This document shows positions 1 through 8,800 of a DNA stretch of 64,000 bases, piece by piece. The notes beneath the pieces are model-generated. The model had not been told where the DNA came from. It made no database searches and saw only the letters and a list, made by a program, of their open reading frames with translations. A program made the translations under genes and the position numbers. Each line of letters begins with the position of its first letter. Position 1 is the first letter of the stretch. The stretch is from Oscillibacter ruminantium GH1 (lineage in GTDB: Bacteria; Bacillota; Clostridia; Oscillospirales; Oscillospiraceae): the NCBI RefSeq assembly GCF_000307265.1, contig NZ_DF158898.1, positions 418,005 through 482,004 on the forward strand, read 5' to 3'.

Positions 1-608
1 AGTCTAAACGTAAAACTCGGCAATATTCCCATATTATTAAGCGATTTCCGAAAGGTACAATAATTGAAGAACGGCCTGCTGTAATAGCAAGCCGCTCCCG
101 GTATGGCGATTGGGAATTAGACCTCGTTGTGGGTCCGCATGGCTCGCGGCCTTGTCTCATGGTCATGACGGAGCGTAAAAGTCGGTTTGAGATTATCCGT
201 AAGCTGCCAAATCGTAAGACGGAATCTGTTGTGAAGGAATTAAATTTACTCTATCCGAAATATCATTTTAAGACGATTACCTGTGATAATGGCGGTGAAT
301 TTCAGGACTGGCAGCATATGGAGATTGATTCTCTCGGCAAGTCTCGTCTTAAGGTTTATTATTGTCATCCTTATTGCAGCTGTGAACGTGGTAGCAATGA
401 GCGTATGAATCGTATGATACGCCGCTTCTTTCCTAAGGGTACAAACTTTAAGGATGTTACTAAAAAGCGTATACAGGAAGTGCAGGACTTTTTAAATGGC
501 TATGAGCGTAAAATATTAGATTGGCAAACTCCACAAGAATTGTGGAGTTATTGTAGCTGATATTCCAAACATTTACAATTATTTTAAAAATACATTGACA
601 AATCTACA
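1..608 (+). mobile_element. IS30-family insertion sequence, right-hand part
   Basis: The window opens inside an insertion sequence. It carries the 3' two thirds of an IS30-type transposase. After the stop codon, the sequence AATCTACA at 601-608 is the complement of TGTAGATT, which resembles the terminal bases of IS30-type inverted repeats, so I place the right end at about 608. The left end and any target duplication lie outside the window. The element is clearly richer in A+T than the genes that follow, in keeping with transfer. Confidence 0.7.
3..560 (+). CDS. IS30-family transposase (5' end missing)
   Basis: The frame is open from base 3 of the window to the stop at 558-560, so the first visible residues belong to a protein that begins upstream. 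The retroviral-integrase-like core is visible: GDWELDLVVG supplies the first Asp, TCDNGGEF the second, and ERGSNERMNRMIRRFFPKGT the catalytic Glu, giving the DDE triad in the spacing expected for IS30. The sequence ends with a short tail typical of the family. It catalyses cut-and-paste or circle-mediated transposition of its own element. Nothing in the visible part is broken, so the element may be intact. It is an insertion next to the sporulation genes and has no visible link to them. Confidence 0.9.
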   Translation, partial: SKRKTRQYSHIIKRFPKGTIIEERPAVIASRSRYGDWELDLVVGPHGSRPCLMVMTERKSRFEIIRKLPNRKTESVVKELNLLYPKYHFKTITCDNGGEFQDWQHMEIDSLGKSRLKVYYCHPYCSCERGSNERMNRMIRRFFPKGTNFKDVTKKRIQEVQDFLNGYERKILDWQTPQELWSYCS

Positions 609-620
609 CTGAAAACAAGC

Positions 621-649
621 AAAAATCCCGCGTAAATCGCGGGATTTTT
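621..649. terminator. Intrinsic terminator, bidirectional
   Basis: Perfect 12-bp stem AAAAATCCCGCG (621-632) with CGCGGGATTTTT (638-649) around a 5-nt loop, with T-runs on both strands. It lies just outside the IS end and 25 nt downstream of the minus-strand ylmC-like gene, which it probably terminates. Confidence 0.85.
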
Positions 650-674
650 CTGCTGTTTTTTCAATTTGATGTCT

Positions 675-968
675 CTATGCCCCTCTCCACTTTCGCCGCT
701 GCCGCCGTTCACAGGCCGGGTCGCGGCGCTGGAAGGGTTTGTCGATTAGGATGATATCGTCCCCGATGCGCTGGATGCACTCCCAAGGGATGTAATATTC
801 CTCTCCCCTGCCGAACAGGCCGAAAAAGCGGCACGGACCATATACGATGATGGCGCACACCTGCCCATCCGGCAGCCGCAGCTCCACGTCCGCCACGTAG
901 CCCAAGCGGCAGCCGTCGCAGATGTTGATGACCTCCTTGCACCGCATATCCCGCATCCTGCACTGCAT
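675..968 (-). CDS. ylmC: YlmC/YmxH-family PRC-barrel sporulation protein
   Basis: A 97-residue protein with the family signature near the N-terminus: MRCKEVINI followed by DGCRLGYVADVE, then a hydrophobic strand AIIVYGPCRFFGLFG and IPWECIQRIGDDIILID. This is the compact PRC-barrel fold of YlmC/YmxH proteins, which often sit beside sigG in Clostridia. The molecular role is not established. I start at the ATG at 968 because GAGGTGAG lies 6-7 nt upstream; the longer reading begins with GTG at 977 and adds only three residues. The gene is divergent from sigG, with a 211-nt space between starts. The C-terminus is strongly basic (RRQRRKWRGA). Confidence 0.8.
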   Translation of the reverse strand: MQCRMRDMRCKEVINICDGCRLGYVADVELRLPDGQVCAIIVYGPCRFFGLFGRGEEYYIPWECIQRIGDDIILIDKPFQRRDPACERRQRRKWRGA

Positions 969-1113
969 TCTTCTCACCTCTCATGGGATTCTATGTGTGG
1001 GCATGAATGTCCTATGCGAATAAAAAGATTACTTCAAAATTTTGATTTCAACTTGTTTCAAACCGCAAGTCCTTGGGGCGCAGACATTCCCCACACCTCG
1101 ACAAAACCTTCCA

Positions 1114-1143
1114 GTATAGGAAAATCAGCCACCGGAAATACTG
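1114..1143 (+). promoter_or_regulatory. Sigma-F-type forespore promoter for sigG
   Basis: GTATA at 1114-1118, a 15-nt spacer, then GGAAATACTG at 1134-1143. This fits the Bacillus sigma-F consensus (GYWTA, about 15 nt, GGnRAnAnTW) at all but the last position. In B. subtilis the sigG gene (spoIIIG) is transcribed by sigma F, so the match is also functionally expected. The coding start is at 1180 with GAGGTGG at 1168-1174. Confidence 0.65.
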
Positions 1144-1179
1144 ACTCACGAAGAAAAAACAGGTAATGAGGTGGCTTTC

Positions 1180-1950
1180 ATGCAGGGAAAAGTCGAGATT
1201 TGCGGTGTAAACACATCCAAGCTGAAAGTTCTGAAAAACGACGAAACCATGGATTTGCTGCGCCGGACAAAGGAGGGCGACCGGGATGCGCGGCAAAAGC
1301 TGATTGAGGGAAATCTGCGGCTGGTACTCTCCGTGATCCAAAAGTTTTCCAACCGGGGCGAAAACGCGGACGACCTTTTTCAGGTCGGCTGTGTAGGCCT
1401 GATTAAAGCAATTGACAATTTCGACATCTCCCAACCCGTGCGCTTCTCCACCTACGGCGTTCCCATGATCGTAGGCGAGATTCGCCGGTATCTGCGGGAT
1501 AACAGCGCCATCCGAGTTTCCCGCAGTATGCGGGACACCGCCTACCGCGTCCTTCAGATGCGGGACAAGCTGATCGGCGAAAACCAGAGAGAGCCGTCGG
1601 TAGAGCAGATCGCCAAGGCGTTGGAAATCCCCCGCGAGGAGGTTGTCTTCGCCATGGACGCCATCACCGACCCCGTCTCACTTTATGAGCCGGTGTATTC
1701 GGACGGCGGCGACGCCCTGTGCGTCATGGATCAGGTACGGGACAAAAAGAATACCGACGAAAATTGGGTGGACCATATCGCTCTGAAGGAGGCGCTGCAC
1801 CGTCTGGATGACCGGGAGCGGCGGATTTTGGCCCTGCGGTTTTACGAGGGCAAGACCCAGATGGAAGTCTCCGCCGAGGTGGGCATCTCGCAGGCGCAGG
1901 TTTCCCGGCTTGAAAAGGGCGCGATTGAAACTATTCGGAAAAACTTGTGA
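1180..1950 (+). CDS. sigG: RNA polymerase sporulation sigma factor SigG
   Basis: A 256-residue sigma-70 factor close in length and sequence to B. subtilis sigma G. Diagnostic stretches are the N-terminal KVEICGVNTSKLKVLKN, region 2 (NLRLVLSVIQKFSNRG, DDLFQVGCVGLIKAIDNFD, FSTYGVPMIVGEIRRYLRD), the linker DPVSLYEPVYSDGGD, and region 4 (LDDRERRILALRF, GISQAQVSRLEK). It directs late forespore gene expression after engulfment. The ATG at 1180 is preferred over the GTG at 1171 because the spacing to GAGGTGG and the residues before KVEICG match the family better. Control by sigma F is suggested by the promoter at 1114-1143. It ends at a strong terminator shared with the convergent molybdenum hydroxylase operon. 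Confidence 0.95.
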   Translation: MQGKVEICGVNTSKLKVLKNDETMDLLRRTKEGDRDARQKLIEGNLRLVLSVIQKFSNRGENADDLFQVGCVGLIKAIDNFDISQPVRFSTYGVPMIVGEIRRYLRDNSAIRVSRSMRDTAYRVLQMRDKLIGENQREPSVEQIAKALEIPREEVVFAMDAITDPVSLYEPVYSDGGDALCVMDQVRDKKNTDENWVDHIALKEALHRLDDRERRILALRFYEGKTQMEVSAEVGISQAQVSRLEKGAIETIRKNL

Positions 1951-1984
1951 TACAATACCCTCTCTTTATCTTCTATCAACCGGC

Positions 1985-2019
1985 AAGTACCCCGCCGTCC
2001 AATGGACGGCGGGGTACTT
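1985..2019. terminator. Intrinsic terminator between convergent genes
   Basis: Perfect 16-bp stem AAGTACCCCGCCGTCC (1985-2000) and GGACGGCGGGGTACTT (2004-2019) with a 3-nt loop. It lies 34 nt after sigG and 15 nt after the end of the minus-strand hydroxylase operon, so it probably serves both. Confidence 0.9.
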
Positions 2020-2033
2020 AAGTATTTGATTAT

Positions 2034-2891
2034 TTAAATGCGCTCTTGCAGCCGGGCAAAAAGATCGGCGGTCAGACCTCTGGCCGCCTCTGTTTTATAC
2101 AGGCGGTTCGCCGGGCGGCAGTTGTCGTGGATGGTTTGGCTGATAATCTTCGTGACTGCGCTCAAAAGGTCACTGTCCTCTAAATGCCGCCCCACCATCA
2201 GGGCCTCCGTCTCCGGAACGCGCAGCGGTGTGGACGCCACCGCGCCCACGGTGAAGCGAGCCTGCTCCACCGTTCCGTCCTTCCCCATGCGCACAAGCGC
2301 GGCCATGCCCTCTCGGGAGATGGAAACCCGTTCCCGGGAACCGATCTTTTTAAAGGCACTGACACAGCCCTCGAAAGGTTTCTGGTCCATTATCACGGAT
2401 ATCACCGCCTGTCCCGGTTCCAGCGCATTCTTCTGGGGGCCCAGAATGAATTGATCCACCGGGAGGAGACGGGTGCTTCCATCTCCGCACAGCAACTCCA
2501 GCTTTGCGTCATACAGCCAGCTGACCGGGAGCATATCCCCGGCGGGCGAGGCGTTGCAGAGATTTCCCGCCATGGTGGCCTTATTCCGAATCTGAGGAGA
2601 GCCAACGTCCGAGGCCGCGTCGGCAACGGCGCGAAAGGCGGGAACGCTCTCCAGCACCTTTGTAATCTCCCACATAGTGGCCATAGCCCCCACGCGAAGC
2701 TCCCGCTCCCCAAGGCGCACCTCGTGAAGCTCTGGGATCAGGCCCGGATACAGCAGGATATCCGGGTCGAATTTGCCCCGCCGGGCTTGAATCACATAGT
2801 CCGTACCTCCGGCCACGACCTTGCTTTTGTCCGTGAATTGGGAGAGGGCGTCCGCCATCTCCCCCAGCGTTTTAGGCGTTAAACACCGCAT
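2034..2891 (-). CDS. Molybdenum hydroxylase, FAD-binding subunit (xanthine dehydrogenase family)
   Basis: A 285-residue protein of the CoxM/XdhB type. The FAD pyrophosphate motif is VVAGGTDYVIQ near residue 30, and the second FAD motif is TMAGNLCNASPAGDMLP near residue 105. The C-terminal CO-dehydrogenase flavoprotein domain follows (ISREGMAALVRM, AVASTPLRVPETE). It passes electrons from the iron-sulfur subunit through FAD to an acceptor. The ATG at 2891 overlaps the end of the iron-sulfur subunit gene by 13 nt and has GGAGGCG upstream. A longer open frame reaching 3248 only reads the neighbouring gene out of frame. It is the last gene of the three-gene operon, ending at the terminator at 1985-2019. 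Confidence 0.9.
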   Translation of the reverse strand: MRCLTPKTLGEMADALSQFTDKSKVVAGGTDYVIQARRGKFDPDILLYPGLIPELHEVRLGERELRVGAMATMWEITKVLESVPAFRAVADAASDVGSPQIRNKATMAGNLCNASPAGDMLPVSWLYDAKLELLCGDGSTRLLPVDQFILGPQKNALEPGQAVISVIMDQKPFEGCVSAFKKIGSRERVSISREGMAALVRMGKDGTVEQARFTVGAVASTPLRVPETEALMVGRHLEDSDLLSAVTKIISQTIHDNCRPANRLYKTEAARGLTADLFARLQERI

Positions 2892-3361
2892 GTGCGCTTC
2901 GCCTCCAGTTCCTTCGCCGCCCGCTGCACAGCCTTGACAATTTGTACATAACCGGAGCAGCGGCAAAGATTGCCGGACAGAGCCAGCCGGATTTCCGACT
3001 CTGTCGGGTTGGGATTTTTCAGGAGCAGGGCCTTGGCCGACATAATCATACCCGTGGTGCAAAAGCCGCACTGAATCGCGATTTCCTCTACAAAGCAGGT
3101 TTGCAGAATGTCCAGCTCGCCCAGCGCGGCCAGACCCTCGATGGTGGTGACGCGGCGGCCCTCCAGCTGCGCGGCAAGCGTCAGGCAGGCGTGAACCGCC
3201 TGATCGTCCAATAAAACGGTGCATGCGCCGCATTCGCCTTCTGCGCACCCTTCCTTAACGCCGGTGAGGTAGAGGTCCTCCCGCAGAATGTCCAGCAGGC
3301 GACGGTCGGGAGCCGTCTCCAGTTCAATTGGTTTTTCGTTAACAAAAAAGTGAAGTGTCAT
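2879..3361 (-). CDS. Molybdenum hydroxylase, [2Fe-2S] subunit
   Basis: A 160-residue CoxS/XdhC-type protein. The N-terminal plant-type ferredoxin domain has CAEGECGACTVLLDD and a later Cys in HACLTL. The C-terminal helical [2Fe-2S] domain has QCGFCTTGMI and GNLCRCSGYVQI. Length and cysteine order match the family. It relays electrons from the molybdenum site to the FAD subunit. Its ATG (3361-3359) overlaps the stop of the large subunit in an ATGA junction, so the two are translationally coupled. The order large, small, medium differs from many xdhABC operons but is common in Clostridia. Confidence 0.92.
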   Translation of the reverse strand: MTLHFFVNEKPIELETAPDRRLLDILREDLYLTGVKEGCAEGECGACTVLLDDQAVHACLTLAAQLEGRRVTTIEGLAALGELDILQTCFVEEIAIQCGFCTTGMIMSAKALLLKNPNPTESEIRLALSGNLCRCSGYVQIVKAVQRAAKELEAKRTCGV

Positions 3362-5613
3362 TGCTCTCTCTCCTTGGCCAGATATTTCAAAATGCAGTCC
3401 GGATCATAAGGCAGTGTCTCCAGAGAACTTCCCAGCGCGTCGTTTACCGCGCCGCATACGGCGGGAGCCGCCGGCACATAGCAGACCTCGCCAATGGATT
3501 TGGCCCCGAAAGGCCCCTCCTGCGAACGACCCTCCGTCAGGAGCTTCACCTGAATATCGGGAAGGTCTGTGGCCAAAAACAGATGGTACTTGGAAAGGCT
3601 CTCCGTACAGCGCCCATTCTTATCCACCGTCAGTTTTTCCCGCAGCGCTGCGCCGCATCCCATCTGGGCCGCACCCTGAATTTGAGCGGCGCACATGGCC
3701 GGGTTGATGGGCTGGCCGATGTCATGAACGGCCAGATAATCCAAAATCTTTGTAAACCCGGTCCAAGTGTCCACCTCCACATGGGCAAAGTGCACGCCGG
3801 TAACGCCGGGATTGGAGGTATTGTTGAACTGTGTCAGGATGCTGACGTTGCGCTTGAGTTTGACAATGCTCTCCCGGGACAGCTGGGCAAGGGATATCTT
3901 CACCCCTTCATCGTTCCGGCAGCGAACGGCGGAATCCTTTAGATACAGGCTCTCTTGGGGCAGGGAAAACAGCTTTGCGGCCCGCTCCAAAATCTCGTCC
4001 CGCAACATAACTGCCGCCTCATAAGCCGCACGGCCCAAAACAAAGGTGGTGCGGCTGGCAAAGCAGCCGTAGTCCACCGGAGTGACCGCGGTATCGCCCT
4101 CAGGCAGATAAACGTCCGTGTCGGGTATGTCCAGAACCTCACCGATAATCATCTGCATGGCTGTCACTGTGCCGCAGCCGTGGTCGTGGAGCGTCAAAGC
4201 GGCCTGCACCGTGCCGTCCTCGTTGAGACTGAGCCGCCCCTCCCCATAATCGTTGAAACGGGGATAATAAGTGTTGCCGTGTCCGCCGCAGCCCACGCCC
4301 ACGCCCCGGCGAAAACGGGGATTGGCAGTGTTGAACGCCCGATCTTCTTCCACCAGTTCATCCCAGTGGAAGGCCGACCGGCCCTGTTCCAAAGCCTCAT
4401 AAATCCGAATGTCCTCCAGAGGAACGCCGCTTTTGCGGTCAATCTCGCCGGGGAGAAGCGCGTTTTTCAGCCGCAGCGCAATCCGGCCCATGCCAAGCCG
4501 CCGGGCAGCTTGGTCAAGATGATGCTCCATCATAATGGCTTCCTCCGCGGCAGACCAGCTGCGGAACGCGCCGGAAACCGGCGTATTGGAGCTAATGACC
4601 CGCCCGCGGTAATGGAAGTACGGAACCCGATAGCAGCGGAAGGGTTTGCCGGACAGGGTTCGGATGTAGTCACAGGAGTTCCCGATGTACGCACCGGCAT
4701 CCAGCAGTACGTCCATATCAAGAGCAACCAGTGTACCGTCGGGCTTGAACTTGCTGCGAACCACCGCGCGCATCGCAGCGCGGACAACGGTGCAGCTCAT
4801 GGCCTCTCCCCGACTGTAAACCAACTTCACAGGACGGCCCAGTGCCTTGGCGATCAGCGCGGCGGTGGGCTCCAGGAACCACTCCTGCTTACCGCCGAAG
4901 GACCCGCCCATGGTGGTTTTGACCACCCGCACACGATGAAAGGGCATCTCCAGAAAATCCGCCAGCACAATGCGGATTCCATGGACGGTCTGGTTGGGAC
5001 TGTACACCGTCAGTTGCTGCTGATAGGGGTCGTAGTCCGCCACGCAGACATGCGGCTCCATGGTGGCATGATGCAGCCGTGGAATTTCAGTGAAGCTCTC
5101 CACCTCGATCAGCCCGTCTTTCTCCGGCGCGGTTCCCACATCGAAGGAAAATTCATCCCGGATCGGGGATTCGCCCGGAAGGCAGTTTTGTCCTGCAAGA
5201 GTGTCGTCAAAGCCGGTGGTAAAGGGCAGTTCCTCGTATTCCACCTCTATCAGGCGGGCGGCCTTCTCCGCCGTCTCCTGATTGCTGGCAGCCACCGCCG
5301 CCACCCGGTCGCCCACATATCGGACATAGCTGTTGAAGGCCCGCTCCTCGTCCGGCAGCTCCTGCGCTATGTTGGAGCGATAGTGGCTGTAAGTCCGCTC
5401 CGACGTGTTGAAGCAGTGAAACACACCGAAAACGCCGGGCAGCGCCAGCGCCTTTTCCGCGTGGATCTGTCTGACGTAGCCATGGGGAATCGTGCTGTGA
5501 ACCACCACCACATAGGCCATGTTGGGCAGCATGATGTCTGCGGCATATTTTACAAAACCCGCGGCTTTTCCCCGGGCATCATGAATTGGTTTATCTGTAC
5601 CGATCAATTTCAA
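3358..5613 (-). CDS. Molybdenum hydroxylase, molybdopterin-binding large subunit
   Basis: A 751-residue protein of the xanthine dehydrogenase/aldehyde oxidase large-subunit family. An N-terminal a/b hammerhead domain begins at KAAGFVKYAAD. Cofactor motifs follow: GGSFGGKQEWF, GAFRSWSAAEE (the usual AFRGFG...Q stretch, altered here), QIQGAAQMGCGAAL, and GAKSIGEVCYVPAAP near the C-terminus, which carries the invariant catalytic Glu. The family hydroxylates aromatic heterocycles or aldehydes with water as oxygen source. The start is a TTG at 5613 with GAGGAG seven nt upstream; the reading from 5649 has no ribosome site. Substrate cannot be read from the sequence. Xanthine or another purine is the default, but the shared operator with the ergothionase-like operon suggests an imidazole or related heterocycle (inference). 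Confidence 0.9.
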   Translation of the reverse strand: MKLIGTDKPIHDARGKAAGFVKYAADIMLPNMAYVVVVHSTIPHGYVRQIHAEKALALPGVFGVFHCFNTSERTYSHYRSNIAQELPDEERAFNSYVRYVGDRVAAVAASNQETAEKAARLIEVEYEELPFTTGFDDTLAGQNCLPGESPIRDEFSFDVGTAPEKDGLIEVESFTEIPRLHHATMEPHVCVADYDPYQQQLTVYSPNQTVHGIRIVLADFLEMPFHRVRVVKTTMGGSFGGKQEWFLEPTAALIAKALGRPVKLVYSRGEAMSCTVVRAAMRAVVRSKFKPDGTLVALDMDVLLDAGAYIGNSCDYIRTLSGKPFRCYRVPYFHYRGRVISSNTPVSGAFRSWSAAEEAIMMEHHLDQAARRLGMGRIALRLKNALLPGEIDRKSGVPLEDIRIYEALEQGRSAFHWDELVEEDRAFNTANPRFRRGVGVGCGGHGNTYYPRFNDYGEGRLSLNEDGTVQAALTLHDHGCGTVTAMQMIIGEVLDIPDTDVYLPEGDTAVTPVDYGCFASRTTFVLGRAAYEAAVMLRDEILERAAKLFSLPQESLYLKDSAVRCRNDEGVKISLAQLSRESIVKLKRNVSILTQFNNTSNPGVTGVHFAHVEVDTWTGFTKILDYLAVHDIGQPINPAMCAAQIQGAAQMGCGAALREKLTVDKNGRCTESLSKYHLFLATDLPDIQVKLLTEGRSQEGPFGAKSIGEVCYVPAAPAVCGAVNDALGSSLETLPYDPDCILKYLAKEREQ

Positions 5614-5676
5614 GATGATCCTCCTCACAAATGCGCCTGTCTCGCGCACATAACCATCTGCTAATTTTTCATTGTC

Positions 5677-5708
5677 AGTATAGCATCTCCGCGTTGAATC
5701 AGCGTTGA
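5677..5708 (-). promoter_or_regulatory. SARP-like operator and -10 of the hydroxylase operon
   Basis: On the minus strand: TCAAC at 5708-5704, TCAAC again at 5697-5693 (11-bp period; the longer TCAACGC is also repeated), 10 bp, then the -10 TATACT at 5682-5677. There is no recognisable -35. Direct heptamers with an 11-bp period, the last ending 8 bp before the -10, are the known layout of SARP activator sites. The divergent neighbour encodes a BTAD protein of that class. The same TCAAC pair with the same period is upstream of the ergothionase-like gene. Confidence 0.6.
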
Positions 5709-5763
5709 GTGTTTCTGCCTGTCGTGCTTCAGGTCCATTTTTTCCTCTGTGGGCGCAGAAATA

Positions 5764-5834
5764 TTCAGAAAATCTTGCTGCTTTTCAGAAAATCGTTGAA
5801 AGCTGTTGCACGCTTTTAACGCTTGTGTTAAATT
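5764..5834 (+). promoter_or_regulatory. Promoter of the BTAD regulator with upstream direct repeats
   Basis: A sigma-A-like promoter TTGCAC (5806-5811), 17 nt, TAAATT (5829-5834) lies 51 nt before the regulator start. Just upstream are two exact copies of TTCAGAAAATC at 5764-5774 and 5784-5794, with a 20-bp period. They may be a second operator or an autoregulatory site. Confidence 0.45.
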
Positions 5835-5885
5835 GTAAGAAAACGCATCGCCATATTCTGTGTGGAAATTAAGGAGGGCAACCAC

Positions 5886-8800
5886 ATGGCTGAACTGACG
5901 GCAAGGCTGTTTGGAATTCCGTCCGTCTGTATGGACGGACGCGAAATCACGCTGCCCTATAAAAAAGCGGATGCGCTGCTGTACTACTTGCTGATTAAGG
6001 GCAAGGCATCCCGCAGCGAACTGATTGGTCTGCTCTGGGGGGACACGGACGTCTCCACCGCACAAAAGAACCTGCGCCATGCCATCTATTCCATTCGCAA
6101 GGAATTGAATTGTGATCCTTTTCAGAGTGGGCAGCGAACCATGCTGGAATTCAACCCGGCGCTTCATATCCAATGCGACGTTTTGGATTTCCTGAAACGG
6201 GGCGATCTTGGCGCATATCACGGGGAGCTTTTGCGGGATTTTGAAATTCATCGGGCCAACGCTTTTGACGAATGGTTGAGCGACGAGCGGAATCTGCTGC
6301 AATCCCAGTATTTGCAGCGTTTGCTGGCTGCGGAAAAAGAGGCTTTTTTCTGTGGCGACTTTGCCCGGGCAGAAAAATACGGTCTGGCCTATGTGGAAGT
6401 GGACCCACTGGAGGAAACCGCCGTTTTAACGCTGATGCAAATCTACTGCGCCCAAAAAAAATTCCGTAAAGCAATTGGCCTTTACCACACGCTATGCAAA
6501 AACCTTTCCGATGCGTTCAGCATTTCCCCACTGAAGGAGACAACGGCGCTTTACTACAAAATCGTGGACGAGTGGAACGCGTCCACTTATAAGATTGACG
6601 ATCAAAATGACCAGCAGCTTTTCGGCAAGGATTTGGTGCTGCGCAAGCTGCTGATGCTGTGCAACGGCTCTCGGACAGAGCGTAAAAAGCCGGGGCTGCT
6701 GATTCAGGGGAAAATCGGCGTAGGCAAAACCTACCTGCTGGACTACGTTCTGCGGCAATATGACTTTTCGGACTGGTTGGTGTGCCGGGTTTCGTGCTAT
6801 CAGTCGGAAATGCGCACCGCTCTGGCGCCTTGGAACGCAGTGATGCTGGAGCTGATGTCGGAGATCAAGCCTTGGCACATCCAGATTCCAGAGGTCTATA
6901 TGAAAACGGCCACCGGCCTTTTCCCCTGCCTTTCTCTGGAATGCCAGCAGGATTATGTGACCACGGTGGGCGACTATCCCGCCGAGACGGACTATCATAT
7001 CGCGCAGGAGAGCACGCTGCTGATCTTCTCCGCCATTGCCAAAAAGCTGCCCATCCTGCTTGTGTTTGAGGATATCCAATGGATGGACGCCAGCAGTGCG
7101 GACATGCTGCTGCTGCTTTTGCGGCGGCTTGCCAACCAGGACGTCACCATTGTGTGCACCAGCCGCGACACCAGCCCGCTCCACATTCAGCAGATGCTGG
7201 AGACGGCGCAGATGGATAAACTGCTTGAAAGCTGCACCATGTATAACTTCACTTGGGATGAGACAAAAAATTTCGTCAGTTACTATCTCCCAGAGCGCTC
7301 CACACCCGAGGTCGTTGACGAGATCTATCACATTACGGAAGGCAACGGGCTTTTACTGGTGCAGTTGCTCAATTCCATGCAGGAGACGAAAGAACCCACT
7401 CACATCCCAAGCGATCTGAGCGGAATCATCCGCTCCCGACTCTCCAACCTGACCCCGGACGAGTCCCGGGTTTTGGACGCCATCTCCGTGTTCACGGACT
7501 GGGCTTCTTTTGATATTCTGACTTCGATCTTGACTAAGGACCCTCTGGAGCTGATGTATCTTTGCAACCAGCTGAAGCAAAAGGCTCTTCTGACGGAACT
7601 CACCAAAAATGGGACTCTGGGCTATGCCTTTTCCCACAAAAAAATTAAAGAGATCTTAGCCCAGCAACAATCGGAGTCCGCCCGCCGAATCTTGCATCTG
7701 CGGGTGGCACAGTATCTGGAAACGCAGATCAGCGGCGAACACCGGGAGCCATACGAACGGCTCATCAACCATTACACGGCGGGTGGAGATCGATATAAGG
7801 CATTTAAATACAAGGTTTTGTCTCTCAGTGCCTTCGCAGGAATGTGCTATGAGCTTCTGCCCATTTTAACATCGGATACAGAGTCTCTGGCTTTTGGCGA
7901 AGAAGGCATCATGGGTTACTTTCAGGTTTTGGAAGAAGAACTTTCCAGTCTGCGGGCGATCCGGTTCAGTGCAGACACACGGGAATTGGATTGGCTTGAA
8001 AGGGACCTGCTCTATGCCGAAAGCCGCTTCTGTGTTCACAGCGGGACCTATGACCGGGGCTTGGCCGTGCTGAATTGTCTGCTGGAGAGCAGCGAAGCCG
8101 CTGAAGATTGGGAAATGGCTATCAAGACGCATCTGCAATTTATTTACTGCGCCATTCAGACCTATGATTTTGACATGTTGCAAACGCATCTAAAATCCGG
8201 AATGCAGTATCGGGCAAAAATGGAACACATGCCGGAGTGGGGCAGCTACCTGCGGCTGTCCGGCCTGCTGGAGATGATGCTTGGAAACTATCAAGAGGCC
8301 CGCGCTCAGATGAATGCGTCTATTGCTGCTTTTAAAAAACTGGATTCGAATTCCAGTGGAAAATACGATATCAATATTGCCGGCGCGTATAACTACATTG
8401 GGGAATCTTACCGTCTGGAGCAAAACTACGACGAGGCGTTTCGTTATTTCAATCTTGCCATCGTTTACAATCGGAGCCGAGGCTTTTATCCCGGTGCCGC
8501 CATTTTCTACACCGATTACGGCGTAGCCGCCCACCAAAGCGGCAAAAAAGCAGAAGCGCGCCTGCTTTTTGAATACGCAGAGGAGCTTTATCAATCTTTC
8601 CACGAATACAGTCAATTCCCGATCACCCTATCTTATTTGGCGCTTTATGACGTGGAGGACGGGCGCTATGAAGATGCGGCAGCCCGCCTAAAAAAAGCGT
8701 TTAGCCTCTGCAATATGATTGGTTCTCCTTGGTGGATGGGGGTTTCCATTTACAACTGCTGGAAAATTCGCGAATTTTTGGAAAGCGAGGGGCTGGAAAT

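Noticed and set aside
3955-5664. Long plus-strand open frame of 569 codons antisense to the molybdenum hydroxylase
   Set aside because: It mirrors a well-supported gene, has no ribosome site, and its composition is that of a reverse frame in GC-rich DNA.
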